In this document: one piece after another, positions 48,373 to 56,879 of the stretch
How positions within the stretch are numbered: position 1 is the stretch's first letter
Layout: every line of letters starts with the position of its first letter
Assembly: GCA_017940415.1 (NCBI GenBank)
Contig: JAGAYR010000003.1
Location: forward strand, 47,748-111,747
Length of the DNA stretch: 64,000 bases
Reading direction: 5' to 3'
Source of the DNA: Lachnospiraceae bacterium
GTDB lineage: Bacteria; Bacillota; Clostridia; Lachnospirales; Lachnospiraceae
Position numbers and translations under genes: made by a program
The notes under the pieces: generated by a model
What the model was told of the DNA's origin: nothing
The model's input: the letters and a program-made list of their open reading frames with translations, nothing else
The model's database searches: none

Positions 48373-50133
48373 ATGAAAGAATACTCTTTTAAGAAAAATG
48401 ATGAAATCATTCTGACCATTGACGATATTTCGGACGACGGATCCGGGATAGGAAGGAGTGACGGATTCATTTTTTTTGTAAAAAACACATTACCCGGAGA
48501 CCGAATTAAAGCAAAAGTAATGAAGGTCACAAAAAGCTACGGCTTTGCAAGATGCATGGAGATCATCGATTCTTCAAATGGCAGATGCAAGGCTCGTTGC
48601 AGTGCTTTTGAAAAGTGCGGAGGCTGTTCCCTTCAGAATTACAGATATGAAAAGCAGCTTGAGTACAAATATAATAAAGTAAAAAATGATCTTATAAGGA
48701 TCGGAGGAATATCCGCAGATGAAGTTGAAGAAAAACTTCTTCCCATAGTCGGTATGGATGATCCTTACAGATATCGTAATAAGGCTCAGTACCCCGTGCG
48801 TATGGGTAAGGACGGTAAACCTCATGCCGGATTTTTCGCAGGCCATACTCACTCTGTTATTGAGACGGATGATTGTCTGATTGAGCCGGAGATTAATTCA
48901 AAACTTCTTGATGCGGTTCTTAACTGGATGAATAAGAATCATGTCAAAGCATATGATGAAGAGACCGGAAAAGGTCTGGTAAGACACGTGCTTATCAGAC
49001 ATGGTTTTACATCGGGGGAGTGTCAGGTAAATCTTGTGATCAACGGAAGTAAGATTCCTGATGAAGCAGGACTTATTAAGATGCTTACGGATATTATGCC
49101 GGATGATCTGAAGTCAATCACGGTCTGTCCCAATACAAGAAGAGACAATGTCATTCTTGGTGATTCATACAGAACGATTTTCGGTGAGGGTTATATAACC
49201 GACACACTTGTCGGAATCACATTTAAGATTTCACCGCTTTCTTTCTATCAGGTTAACCCTATTCAGACGGAAAAACTCTATGGCCTTGCAAGAGATTATG
49301 CTTGTCTGTCCGGTGAAGAGGAGGTACTCGATCTATACTGCGGAATCGGAACTATCTCTCTTATGCTTTCTAAAAAAGCAGGACATGTTACAGGAGTCGA
49401 GATCGTAGACAGAGCAATTAAAGATGCTAAGGAAAATGCCAGGATAAACGCTATCGGAAATTCCGAGTTTATAACCGGTGCTGCTGAAGATGTTATACAG
49501 ACAATGCTTCCGGGGGAGGGTAACAGAAAAACTCCCGATGTAGTTGTTGTGGATCCTCCCAGAAAAGGATGTGCGAGAAGCTGTATCGATGCGATACTTA
49601 CGCTTTCACCTGAGAGAGTCGTATACGTAAGCTGCGACCCCGCAACTCTTGCCCGTGATATCAAGATCTTCCGCGAAGGGGGATATGAACTTCTCAAAGC
49701 AACACCTGTAGATATGTTCCCTCATTCCAGTCATGTTGAGACTGTGGTGCAACTTTCCAAGGGAGATATCGACAGGGGAAGTTCTGAAAGAAGTGACGCT
49801 GTAAAAGCCGGTGATTTTGGAATGATCAGCGGTTACAGTAAAGGAAACAAGGCGCCTGAGACAACAAACGTAAAAATAGATTTCTCCTTGGAGAACCTTG
49901 ATATGTCTGAACTCGGGGGCAAAGCGACATATGAGCAGATAAAGGATTATGTAAGGGAGCAGACGGGTTTTCGAGTGTCTACATTATACATTTCTCAGGT
50001 GAAGAGAAAATGTGGTCTAGAGGTTGGGGAAAGCTACAACAAGCCCAAGTCAGAAGATGCCAAACAGCCGCAGTGCACACCGGAGAAAGAAGCGGCAATC
50101 ATGCAGGCACTTAGACATTATGGAGTAATATAA
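48373..50133 (+). CDS. rlmD: 23S rRNA (uracil-C5)-methyltransferase RlmD with a C-terminal extension
   Basis: A 586-residue enzyme. It has an N-terminal TRAM domain, an iron-sulfur cluster motif (CKARCSAFEKCGGCSLQ), the SAM motif VLDLYCGIGTISLML, and the catalytic region DPPRKGC with the nucleophile in YVSCDPATLARD. It should methylate U1939 and perhaps U747 of 23S rRNA. The family normally ends near residue 455. Here a linker and an 84-residue module follow (503-586; ATYEQIKDYVREQTGFRVST and NKPKSEDAKQPQCTPEKE). Last gene of the core region; sequence downstream is compositionally different. Confidence 0.95.
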   Translation: MKEYSFKKNDEIILTIDDISDDGSGIGRSDGFIFFVKNTLPGDRIKAKVMKVTKSYGFARCMEIIDSSNGRCKARCSAFEKCGGCSLQNYRYEKQLEYKYNKVKNDLIRIGGISADEVEEKLLPIVGMDDPYRYRNKAQYPVRMGKDGKPHAGFFAGHTHSVIETDDCLIEPEINSKLLDAVLNWMNKNHVKAYDEETGKGLVRHVLIRHGFTSGECQVNLVINGSKIPDEAGLIKMLTDIMPDDLKSITVCPNTRRDNVILGDSYRTIFGEGYITDTLVGITFKISPLSFYQVNPIQTEKLYGLARDYACLSGEEEVLDLYCGIGTISLMLSKKAGHVTGVEIVDRAIKDAKENARINAIGNSEFITGAAEDVIQTMLPGEGNRKTPDVVVVDPPRKGCARSCIDAILTLSPERVVYVSCDPATLARDIKIFREGGYELLKATPVDMFPHSSHVETVVQLSKGDIDRGSSERSDAVKAGDFGMISGYSKGNKAPETTNVKIDFSLENLDMSELGGKATYEQIKDYVREQTGFRVSTLYISQVKRKCGLEVGESYNKPKSEDAKQPQCTPEKEAAIMQALRHYGVI

Positions 50134-50269
50134 ATTTTTGTATGCTTGAAGGAATATTGAGGATATAATTTGGATTTTTGAATCTACAGAATGCTGTGAT
50201 GGAATGTAAAAAAATAATTCCTGGCACCGAGAACAGTGATGTGGTTTCAATTATCAAGGTAGGGAAAAT

Positions 50270-51220
50270 ATGCTTGTAGATGAAATATGGGATTTTAAGA
50301 GTCTTAATATGGGGCGTGAATTGGAAATAGCCGGTGAGTTCATTTATGATTCAGTAAAAGAGGCAATGTCCATCAAGGGATTGAATAATACATATGAGAT
50401 TAACATCATATTATATACAGGTGCTGTGGGAATAGAAAGGTTGCAAAAAATTTACCTTTGCCTGGTGGCGCCGGATCCAACAGATGTTAGTTCCATGCCA
50501 AAGTGCTTAGGGAAGCATAATCATATAGATTTACAGCATGAGGTTAATAAGTTTTCGAAAGATAATTTGACAAAAAATGCTATGAGCCTGCTGGGCGTTT
50601 TTGCGGATTATTATAATAATTTCAGATATGCAAATTATTATCCGGGACAACCTGAAAAAAATTTACGAAAGTTGTTCATTGGTTTTTTGAAGAGATTAAA
50701 TGGAAAATTTAATTTTGATGAGCCATGTGCTGCAGTGCAGTTTGAAGAATTTAAGAGGTTTTACATAAATGAGCTGGGAAAACTGGCAGTACACTATTAC
50801 TCGCTGATACATGAAAAGGCTAGAGAATTGAATACATATACCTATGAAATAGATTCTTTTTCAAGAGCAGCACGAGTATTCTGGTCTGTACGAAGAAGAG
50901 CTTTGTATGAACAAATGATTTTAGAGCAGAATGCAACAAAAGAACTGCTTCTATATATCTACAAGAAAAATCGTGGAACTGGTGTTTTTAGGTTGCTTGA
51001 TGAAATGGAAGCTTTGGATTTCGACGATGGTTCAGTAAACGAGTATCTGGAAGATCTTTGCGCGGGGAAGGTTAATGATTTATTGATTGATTATGTGGAT
51101 GATTCTCATGAAGATATCGAGGATATAGCAAAAAGAAAAGAGCGGAAAGACTTACTGTCATTGATAGGTAATAGTTCAGTCATGTTTGATCTTGATGAAG
51201 AGGATGAAAACGAAGAATAA
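50270..51220 (+). CDS. Unknown protein at the left edge of the accessory region
   Basis: A 316-residue, mostly helical, cytosolic protein that I do not recognise. It is rich in aromatic and charged residues (YYNNFRYANYYPGQPEKNLR, AARVFWSVRRRALYEQMI) and ends in an acidic tail (MFDLDEEDENEE). Codon use is A/T-rich, unlike the ribosomal-type bias upstream. AGGGAAAAT precedes the ATG. The 136-bp spacer before it holds a TATAAT (50164-50169) without a good -35. It may belong to a defence or phage-derived unit; nothing in the sequence proves this. Confidence 0.6.
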   Translation: MLVDEIWDFKSLNMGRELEIAGEFIYDSVKEAMSIKGLNNTYEINIILYTGAVGIERLQKIYLCLVAPDPTDVSSMPKCLGKHNHIDLQHEVNKFSKDNLTKNAMSLLGVFADYYNNFRYANYYPGQPEKNLRKLFIGFLKRLNGKFNFDEPCAAVQFEEFKRFYINELGKLAVHYYSLIHEKARELNTYTYEIDSFSRAARVFWSVRRRALYEQMILEQNATKELLLYIYKKNRGTGVFRLLDEMEALDFDDGSVNEYLEDLCAGKVNDLLIDYVDDSHEDIEDIAKRKERKDLLSLIGNSSVMFDLDEEDENEE

Positions 51221-51265
51221 TGATTCTTAGAAGCAAGAAACTAACAACTGATGTGAGGTTTTTGG

Positions 51266-51712
51266 ATGGTACGAGAAGTCGTAAAATAGGATTTGGATTC
51301 ATTGCTTGAACTGTATCTGTTTTTACATGAAGACAGTATTCCAGAGCATGATAAGCACTTAGAGGAAACATGGGAACAGATTCTTGCAGATCCTAATCAT
51401 CATCTGATCGTGAATGAGATTGATGGTCGGATCATATCCTCCTGTGTATGTGTGATCATACCGAATCTTACAAGGAACGTAAGGCCGTATGCCTTTATTG
51501 AGAATGTAGAAACGCATGCTGATCACAGAGGAAAAGGTTACGCAGGAGAATGTCTGGCTTGCGCAAAGCAGATCGCGGAGCAGGAGAATTGCTATAAAAT
51601 GATGCTTCTTACCGGATCAAAGAAGCTGGAGACTCTGCATTTCTATGAAAAGGCTGGGTATAACAACAGTGACAAGACAGCTTTCATACAATGGATAGGG
51701 ATGGATAAGTAA
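51266..51712 (+). pseudogene. GNAT acetyltransferase with an in-frame TAG at codon 8
   Basis: From ATG 51266 (GAGG 7 nt upstream) the frame reads MVREVVK, stop (TAG, 51287-51289), then DLDSLLELYLFLHEDSIPE and a complete GNAT fold with the acetyl-CoA loop VETHADHRGKGYAGE and the C-terminal LHFYEKAGY. The amino-terminal seven codons and the downstream part fit as one gene, in which a Glu codon has probably become TAG. A TTG restart at 51293 could yield 139 residues but has no ribosome binding site. Readthrough is possible. It otherwise has a normal GNAT length. Confidence 0.6.
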
Positions 51713-51715
51713 TTT

Positions 51716-52288
51716 ATGGGATCGATACTACAGACGACACTAAATACAAGAGCGCTTCCCACCGGGAATTTCAGATATGTTCGCAGTGATTATCCGGGTA
51801 AGCTTACGGATGATGAAGTGAGATGGCTTTATCAAAATGATATTACTACGATCGTTGATCTTAGAGAAGAAAAAGAGTATGTATCCAGACCATGTCGGCT
51901 TGAAAAGGAAGAAGGATTTTCTTATTATCATCTGCCTGTAACCGGCGGTGGGGATACTCCGAAGTCACCTGAAGCGGTGGCTGAAACTTATCTTGGAATG
52001 ATAGACGAGCAGATGGATAAGATCATCAGCACCATAATGAATGCAGAGAGTAATGTCATGTATTTTTGCGGTGCCGGGAAAGATCGGACAGGTGTTGTTT
52101 CGGCAATCATTTTAAAAAAGCTGGGATACAGTGACCGGGTGATTATAGATGACTATATGGAAACAAAAGAAAATTTGATGGACTTCCTTGTTGCATATGT
52201 TAGGGAACATCCGCAGGTGGATATAAATATCATTATTCCGAATGAAGAAAATATCACGAGGGTGTTGGAGGCTATTCCTGTACTTTGA
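51716..52288 (+). CDS. Tyrosine/dual-specificity protein phosphatase
   Basis: A 190-residue protein with the cysteine phosphatase loop FCGAGKDRTGVVSA (CxxGxxRT) and upstream Asp-containing VDLREEKEYVSRPCR. This matches the Tyr_phosphatase_3 type (MptpB-like). It would dephosphorylate proteins or phosphoinositides. It starts 4 bp after the GNAT stop. It is cytosolic with no signal peptide. Confidence 0.85.
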   Translation: MGSILQTTLNTRALPTGNFRYVRSDYPGKLTDDEVRWLYQNDITTIVDLREEKEYVSRPCRLEKEEGFSYYHLPVTGGGDTPKSPEAVAETYLGMIDEQMDKIISTIMNAESNVMYFCGAGKDRTGVVSAIILKKLGYSDRVIIDDYMETKENLMDFLVAYVREHPQVDINIIIPNEENITRVLEAIPVL

Positions 52289-52390
52289 TAATCCGTAATT
52301 TATGGATTCTTAGTACAGGAAAAAATATATACAAAACAGGACATATAGCTGTCTTGTTTGCTTTGGTAAGATAAGCAGGAAGGTGAGCAT

Positions 52391-53317
52391 ATGAAGATTG
52401 ACAGGTTAATTGGAATATTGTCGATACTGCTGCAAAAAGAAATGACAACGGCACCTGAGCTTGCGGAGCATTTTGAGGTATCAAGAAGAACGATAGGCAG
52501 GGATATAGAAGCTCTTTGTAAAGCCGGAATACCGATTCGAACTATGCAGGGAACCGGAGGCGGTATATCCATTATGAATGGATACCGCATGGACCGGACT
52601 ATTTTGACATCCCGGGATATGCAGATGATCCTTGCCGGACTTCGGAGCCTGGATAGTGTGAGTGGAAGCAGGTATTACGGTCGATTGATGGAAAAGATCC
52701 AGGCCGGATCATCAGAACTTATCAGTGGAAGAGATTCTATTTTGATCGATCTGTCTTCCTGGTACAAGACATCGCTTGCGCCTAAGATAGCTACCATACA
52801 GGATGCGATAGAGAATAGGCATATTCTTGAATTTGACTATTATGCACCATCCGGAGAGAGCAAGCGCTCCATAGAACCATATTATGTTGTTTTTAAATGG
52901 ACCAGCTGGTATGTGTATGGATGGTGCCTGAAACGTAAAGATTACAGGCTGTTTAAGCTGAATCGCATGGACAAGGTAAAGGAAACAGAACAAGGATTTA
53001 TATGCAGAAATGCGCCGGTTCCTGACCTTACATCCGAAGTAGCATTCCCAAGAAATATAGTACTCAAAGCATTATTTGAGCCGGATATGAAATGGAGACT
53101 GGTTGAGGAATTCGGGCCTGATTGCTATGAGGTTCAGAAAGATGGAAGGCTTCTTCTGGTCCGGGATTACAGCGATATGGAGAATCTGACCATGTGGATG
53201 CTCACCTTTGGGGATAAGGTGGAGGTACTTGAGCCTGTGGAAGTAAGAGAAAAGCTGCAAAATATGGCAGAATCAATGATCAGAAAGTATGGAGGAAAGA
53301 AAAGTGGGAGAAATTGA
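52391..53317 (+). CDS. WYL-domain transcriptional regulator (YafY-like)
   Basis: A 308-residue regulator with an N-terminal winged helix (MTTAPELAEHFEVSRRTIGRDIEAL) and a WYL domain (about 145-225, EPYYVVFKWTSWYVYGWCLKRKDYRLFKLNRM), then a C-terminal extension. WYL domains sense nucleic acids or small ligands and often control stress or defence genes. AGGAAGGTGAGC precedes the ATG. It overlaps RidA. Confidence 0.92.
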   Translation: MKIDRLIGILSILLQKEMTTAPELAEHFEVSRRTIGRDIEALCKAGIPIRTMQGTGGGISIMNGYRMDRTILTSRDMQMILAGLRSLDSVSGSRYYGRLMEKIQAGSSELISGRDSILIDLSSWYKTSLAPKIATIQDAIENRHILEFDYYAPSGESKRSIEPYYVVFKWTSWYVYGWCLKRKDYRLFKLNRMDKVKETEQGFICRNAPVPDLTSEVAFPRNIVLKALFEPDMKWRLVEEFGPDCYEVQKDGRLLLVRDYSDMENLTMWMLTFGDKVEVLEPVEVREKLQNMAESMIRKYGGKKSGRN

Positions 53318-53669
53318 GAGATACGATGTAAGCGAAGAATGGGCTCATTCAGGAATCATTAAGGCAGGCAATCTTTGCTTTTTAGGATACTGTGTTGGAA
53401 ATGTCGGAGGAACTATAGAAGAGCAGATAAATGGAGCTTTTGACAACATGGAGGAAAGGCTTGCTCTAGTCGGACTTACTCTGGAATCCGTGGTTCAAAT
53501 GGATTGTCTGTTCAGGGACGTTTGGAATATCCCTGTCATGGAGAAGATCATAAAGGAAAGATTTGGCGGAAAGTATCCTGTGCGAAAGTCTATCCAGACC
53601 GAGTTTGCACATGTAGGTGGCAAAGAGGGCCTACAATTCCAAGTGGATGCTGTTGCGTACTGCGGATAA
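53304..53669 (+). CDS. RidA/YjgF family protein
   Basis: A 121-residue small trimeric family protein that removes reactive imine intermediates. IKAGNLCFLGYCVGNVGGTIEEQINGAFDNMEE and the later RKSIQTEFAHVG are typical, although the usual catalytic Arg-containing PxRxxxxV segment reads PVRKSIQTE. GTG 53304 is preferred as start because GGAGG lies 8 nt upstream; an ATG at 53289 overlaps that site. It follows the WYL gene. Confidence 0.85.
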   Translation: MGEIERYDVSEEWAHSGIIKAGNLCFLGYCVGNVGGTIEEQINGAFDNMEERLALVGLTLESVVQMDCLFRDVWNIPVMEKIIKERFGGKYPVRKSIQTEFAHVGGKEGLQFQVDAVAYCG

Positions 53670-53695
53670 GGATTTTTGATGGAGAAAGGGACTAT

Positions 53696-54274
53696 ATGAA
53701 ATACGAATGGATTGATGAATACATACTGAAAATGCCGGGCGTTACCAAAGATCTGCAGAAGGATTGGAACTGGATCCGCTATCAGATCGGTGGGAAGATG
53801 TTCGCCGCAGTATGCCTTGATGATAATGACAAGCCTTATTACATAACTCTAAAATTGGAGCCTCTGGAAGGGGACTTTTGGCGCAAGCAGTATGAGGACA
53901 TAATTCCCGGCTATTACATGATGAAGAACTTATTTCACGCATCATTTCCAGGAATCGTGAAAACAGGGCATTCTCGGCTATTCACCATTATTGCGATATC
54001 ATTCATCTTCGAGGATTCGAAAAAGAATTACTATTACAGAGACCTTCCCGAATGGAGAAATGAAAAAGATGGCTATCAGTATTATGGATGGATATCGGAT
54101 GGACAGGACGATCCTTACATAAAAGGATATGCAGATGATCTTTGCAGGCCTAAGGAGGAGGGACATACGCAGCAGTACATCCGTCAGAAACCCAGTAAAA
54201 TCAGTAAGTATCGGGCAATACAGCAACCTACCATGACCTATCGATATCGTGTCGGCGGGTCTTTTTTTGTATGA
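53696..54274 (+). CDS. MmcQ/YjbR-like protein with unrelated C-terminus
   Basis: A 192-residue protein. Residues 1 to about 75 (MKYEWIDEYILKMPGVTKDL, FAAVCLDDNDKPYYITLKLEP, then YEDIIPGYYM) match the MmcQ/YjbR DNA-binding fold, which normally continues GYYMNKxHWNSV and ends by residue 120. Here the similarity stops after GYYM and a different sequence (FEDSKKNYYYRDLPEWRNEK, then GWISDGQDDPYIKGYADDLC) follows. This suggests recombination or frame loss. AAAGGG precedes the ATG. Confidence 0.55.
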   Translation: MKYEWIDEYILKMPGVTKDLQKDWNWIRYQIGGKMFAAVCLDDNDKPYYITLKLEPLEGDFWRKQYEDIIPGYYMMKNLFHASFPGIVKTGHSRLFTIIAISFIFEDSKKNYYYRDLPEWRNEKDGYQYYGWISDGQDDPYIKGYADDLCRPKEEGHTQQYIRQKPSKISKYRAIQQPTMTYRYRVGGSFFV

Positions 54275-54380
54275 TGCTGATATGGGCTGAACAAGCATGA
54301 TCACTATCCGGTGTGATATTTTAGATGACTCCTATTAAGGACATCTGATAGATATATGCTACCAAAAAAAACGTTCGATG

Positions 54381-54427
54381 AATTATTCGAATAATTTGTT
54401 GACTGATTCCTGCGGATACGCTATAAT
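54381..54427 (+). promoter_or_regulatory. Promoter and palindromic operator of the toxin-antitoxin pair
   Basis: TTGACT (54399-54404), a 17-bp spacer and a perfect TATAAT (54422-54427) lie 45 bp before the antitoxin ATG. A perfect palindrome AATTATTCGAATAATT (54381-54396) touches the -35 box. It is the natural binding site for an autoregulating Phd-type antitoxin. Upstream, 54275-54380 holds no gene. Confidence 0.75.
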
Positions 54428-54471
54428 AAAGACAATTCAAACCAATCTTGTTTAAGCGAGGAGGGATTGAT

Positions 54472-54774
54472 ATGCCGATGATAGCACCAGTATCCGAACT
54501 GAGAAATTATGGACAGGTACTTGAAAAAGTAAAACCAAACGCTCCTGTTTATTTGACTAAAAATGGTCACGGTCAATTTAGCGTTCACAGCATAGAGGAT
54601 GATGAGGAATTTGAAAAGGCAAGGGCGATGGTACGACTCCTGACCGAGTTAAACAAGGGTATACAGTCTGGGGAAGAACAAGGTTGGCTTTCCGATGAAG
54701 ATCTTGATAAACATTTCATTGAGAGGCGTAAGCAGAAGGAAAAGATGCTGATGGAACAGAAAACGGAGGGTTAA
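54472..54774 (+). CDS. Phd/YefM-type antitoxin
   Basis: A 100-residue antitoxin. The N-terminal half (APVSELRNYGQVLEKVKPNAPVYLTKNGHGQFSV) is the Phd/YefM DNA-binding fold. The C-terminal half is charged and helical (EEFEKARAMVRLLTELNKGI) and should wrap the toxin. The ATG at 54472 follows GGAGGG by 6 nt; an upstream TTG at 54448 is less likely. The stop is 3 nt before the toxin start. Confidence 0.9.
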   Translation: MPMIAPVSELRNYGQVLEKVKPNAPVYLTKNGHGQFSVHSIEDDEEFEKARAMVRLLTELNKGIQSGEEQGWLSDEDLDKHFIERRKQKEKMLMEQKTEG

Positions 54775-54776
54775 AT

Positions 54777-55118
54777 ATGATTTACCAACTTAGATACTCT
54801 CCGATTGCTGAAGATGATCTGGATCGTGTGTGGGATGAAGTCTGGGAGGCGTCACAAAATTTTGATATAGCGGACAAATATGTGGAAGATCTTCGTAATG
54901 TTTTGAAACAAAAGAAGAAGTATCCAAAGACAGGTAGTCCGCTTACATACATGGGGGAGTTTACGGGACTGTATTATGTGACGTTCAAGGAGTATATTGC
55001 ATTTTACAGAATCCACGGTGATGTAATCGAGGTAGCAAGAGTGCTATTCTCCCGAAGCGATTATATGAAAGTATTATTCGGGAGAAGCGAGTATTTTCTT
55101 GAAGACGACGAGGATTGA
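54777..55118 (+). CDS. ParE/RelE-family toxin
   Basis: A 113-residue protein of the RelE/ParE superfamily: YQLRYSPIAEDDLDRVWDEVW, then TYMGEFTGLYYVTFKEYIAFYRIHGDVIEVARVLFSRSDYMKVLFG. The length is close to ParE toxins, which poison gyrase, but a RelE-type ribosomal nuclease cannot be excluded. It is the partner of the Phd-type antitoxin. Confidence 0.9.
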   Translation: MIYQLRYSPIAEDDLDRVWDEVWEASQNFDIADKYVEDLRNVLKQKKKYPKTGSPLTYMGEFTGLYYVTFKEYIAFYRIHGDVIEVARVLFSRSDYMKVLFGRSEYFLEDDED

Positions 55119-55245
55119 GAGGTGTCAGTAAATAACTGAGTGTCCATCTGATAAGTATAATATGGATGAATAGTGTAGCTTGATATAAAATATCCAACAG
55201 TTTTTCTGACTTGAAGAGTTGGATTTCTGTGGGTTTATTTTTTTG

Positions 55246-55286
55246 TTGACAAATTTCGTTGTTTGGAATACGATTATAATCGTATT
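55246..55286 (+). promoter_or_regulatory. Promoter overlapped by a 20-bp palindrome
   Basis: TTGACA (55246-55251), 17 bp, then TACGAT (55269-55274). The perfect palindrome AATACGATTATAATCGTATT (55267-55286) covers the -10 region. A repressor binding there would block the promoter of the HTH gene 65 bp downstream. The remainder of 55119-55350 shows no gene. Confidence 0.6.
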
Positions 55287-55350
55287 TCTGTATACATTCT
55301 GGGAAATACTGGTACCCGTTGAGAAAATGTAAGTGAAAGATGAAAGATAG

Positions 55351-55563
55351 ATGATTGAAGGGTATGTAACGATTAAAGAAATAGCCGAAAAGTGGGGCGT
55401 GACCAGAAGAAGAGTTCAAACGCTGTGTTCCGAGGGAAGAATACCAGGGGCTACAAGATTTGGACATGAATGGGCTATCCCGGCAGATACGGAGAGACCG
55501 ACGGACGGACGTGTTACCACTGGCGAATACAGAAATTGGAGAAAAAAGGAAGAAAAAAATTAG
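55351..55563 (+). CDS. Small HTH_17/MerR-like DNA-binding protein
   Basis: A 70-residue helix-turn-helix protein: VTIKEIAEKWGVTRRRVQTL, then EGRIPGATRFGHEWAIPAD, typical of excisionase-like or HTH_17 domains. It lacks other domains. Such proteins are common next to mobile or toxin genes. A palindromic promoter lies upstream and a WYL regulator follows. Confidence 0.85.
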   Translation: MIEGYVTIKEIAEKWGVTRRRVQTLCSEGRIPGATRFGHEWAIPADTERPTDGRVTTGEYRNWRKKEEKN

Positions 55564-55620
55564 AGTGACATATTATGTCCATCTCGTTTGCTATTATGAG
55601 TTCATAACATAGGAGGCGGC

Positions 55621-56577
55621 ATGAGGGAAGATGTAAAAGGCGACCAGATAGGTCGGGTATTGAAGATCTATTCTAAGCTTTCTGAAGGCTATGTTGTGAA
55701 CAAGGCAGAAGAAGCGGAACTGTATGGTGTTAATGAGCGGAGTATCCAGCGTGACATCAATCATATCAGGAATTTTCTTGATGAAGATTCCGAACGCACG
55801 GGAATCGTTAATACGATTGTTTATGATCGTCTGGCAAAGGGATACAAGCTGGAAACGCTGTATCAGATAAGGCTTCAGAACAGTGAGGTTTTGGCACTCT
55901 GCAAGATTTTACTTGATAGCAGAGCATTTACCAAGACGGAAATGGTGGAGATGCTGGATAAGCTCATCACCTGTTGCGTTCCTCAGGTCAATCAGAAGCG
56001 AGTGAAGGATCTGATCAGAAATGAAGAGTTCCATTACGTGGAGCCGAGGCATAAGACAAAGTTCATCGAGCTTATGTGGGATATCGGACAGGCTGTTTCT
56101 GAGTCCAGGTACATAGAAGTGAACTATTATCGGACAAAGGACAAGAAGACAGTTCATAGAAAGCTTCAGCCGGTGGCGATTATGTTCTCGGAGTATTACT
56201 TCTATCTGACGGCATTTATTGAGGATGAAGAGGTAAGGAAGGATTTTGACGTACTGAATGACTCTTTCCCGACAATATACCGGATTGACCGTATTAGAAG
56301 CCTTAAGGTATTGGACGAAAGATTCAATATTCCGTACAGCAGCCGTTTTGAGGAAGGCGAGTTTAGGAAAAGGATCCAGTTCATGTATGGCGGCAAACTT
56401 CAAAAAGTGAAGTTCAAGTATTCAGGAACTGATATAGATGCTATCCTTGACCGTTTGCCAACGGCTCAGATATTGGACGAAGATGATGGAGTTTATACTG
56501 TGAGTGCTGAGGTGTTCGGAACAGGTATAAATATGTGGTTACGCAGTCAGGAACCTTATGTCGAGGTGATCGATTGA
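55621..56577 (+). CDS. WYL-domain transcriptional regulator
   Basis: A 318-residue protein with an N-terminal HTH (NKAEEAELYGVNERSIQRDINHIRNFL) and a WYL domain (about 160-235, HRKLQPVAIMFSEYYFYLTAFI then IYRIDRIRSLKVL), plus a C-terminal extension. AGGAGG precedes the ATG. It is the second WYL protein in this island and lies directly upstream of the toxin block, which it may control. Confidence 0.92.
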   Translation: MREDVKGDQIGRVLKIYSKLSEGYVVNKAEEAELYGVNERSIQRDINHIRNFLDEDSERTGIVNTIVYDRLAKGYKLETLYQIRLQNSEVLALCKILLDSRAFTKTEMVEMLDKLITCCVPQVNQKRVKDLIRNEEFHYVEPRHKTKFIELMWDIGQAVSESRYIEVNYYRTKDKKTVHRKLQPVAIMFSEYYFYLTAFIEDEEVRKDFDVLNDSFPTIYRIDRIRSLKVLDERFNIPYSSRFEEGEFRKRIQFMYGGKLQKVKFKYSGTDIDAILDRLPTAQILDEDDGVYTVSAEVFGTGINMWLRSQEPYVEVID

Positions 56578-56590
56578 AAGGAGTGATTGT

Positions 56591-56815
56591 ATGCTTACCA
56601 TCATATTTTTTTTGACACTGGCTTGGGTGGCGTGGAAAATGCTCGTATGGGGCATTAAGGCAGCGTGGGGCATAGCAAAGATTCTCTGTACAGTTTTGCT
56701 TTTGCCGTTATTCCTTTTTGGGCTGGTGTGCGTAGGCCTGATCTATTTGGCTATTCCTATTCTGATTATTGCGGGGGTATGTGCTTTGATCGGAGGGCTG
56801 GCAGAAGCCGGATGA
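56591..56815 (+). CDS. Small membrane protein
   Basis: A 74-residue hydrophobic protein with two or three membrane segments (LTIIFFLTLAWVAWKMLVWG, ILCTVLLLPLFLFGLVCVGL and IPILIIAGVCALIGGLA). I do not recognise it. AAAGGAGTG precedes the ATG and it starts 14 bp after the WYL gene, so they are probably one unit. Confidence 0.7.
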   Translation: MLTIIFFLTLAWVAWKMLVWGIKAAWGIAKILCTVLLLPLFLFGLVCVGLIYLAIPILIIAGVCALIGGLAEAG

Positions 56816-56879
56816 TGACTAATGTGGTTGTATCATCAAAAATCCTTCCGGGTTAGGGAGGAGAAAGGTAATCGAGTAT

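Noticed and set aside
55246-55280. TTGACA paired with TATAAT at 55275
   Set aside because: The 23-bp spacing is too long; TACGAT at 17 bp is the better -10, though weaker in sequence.
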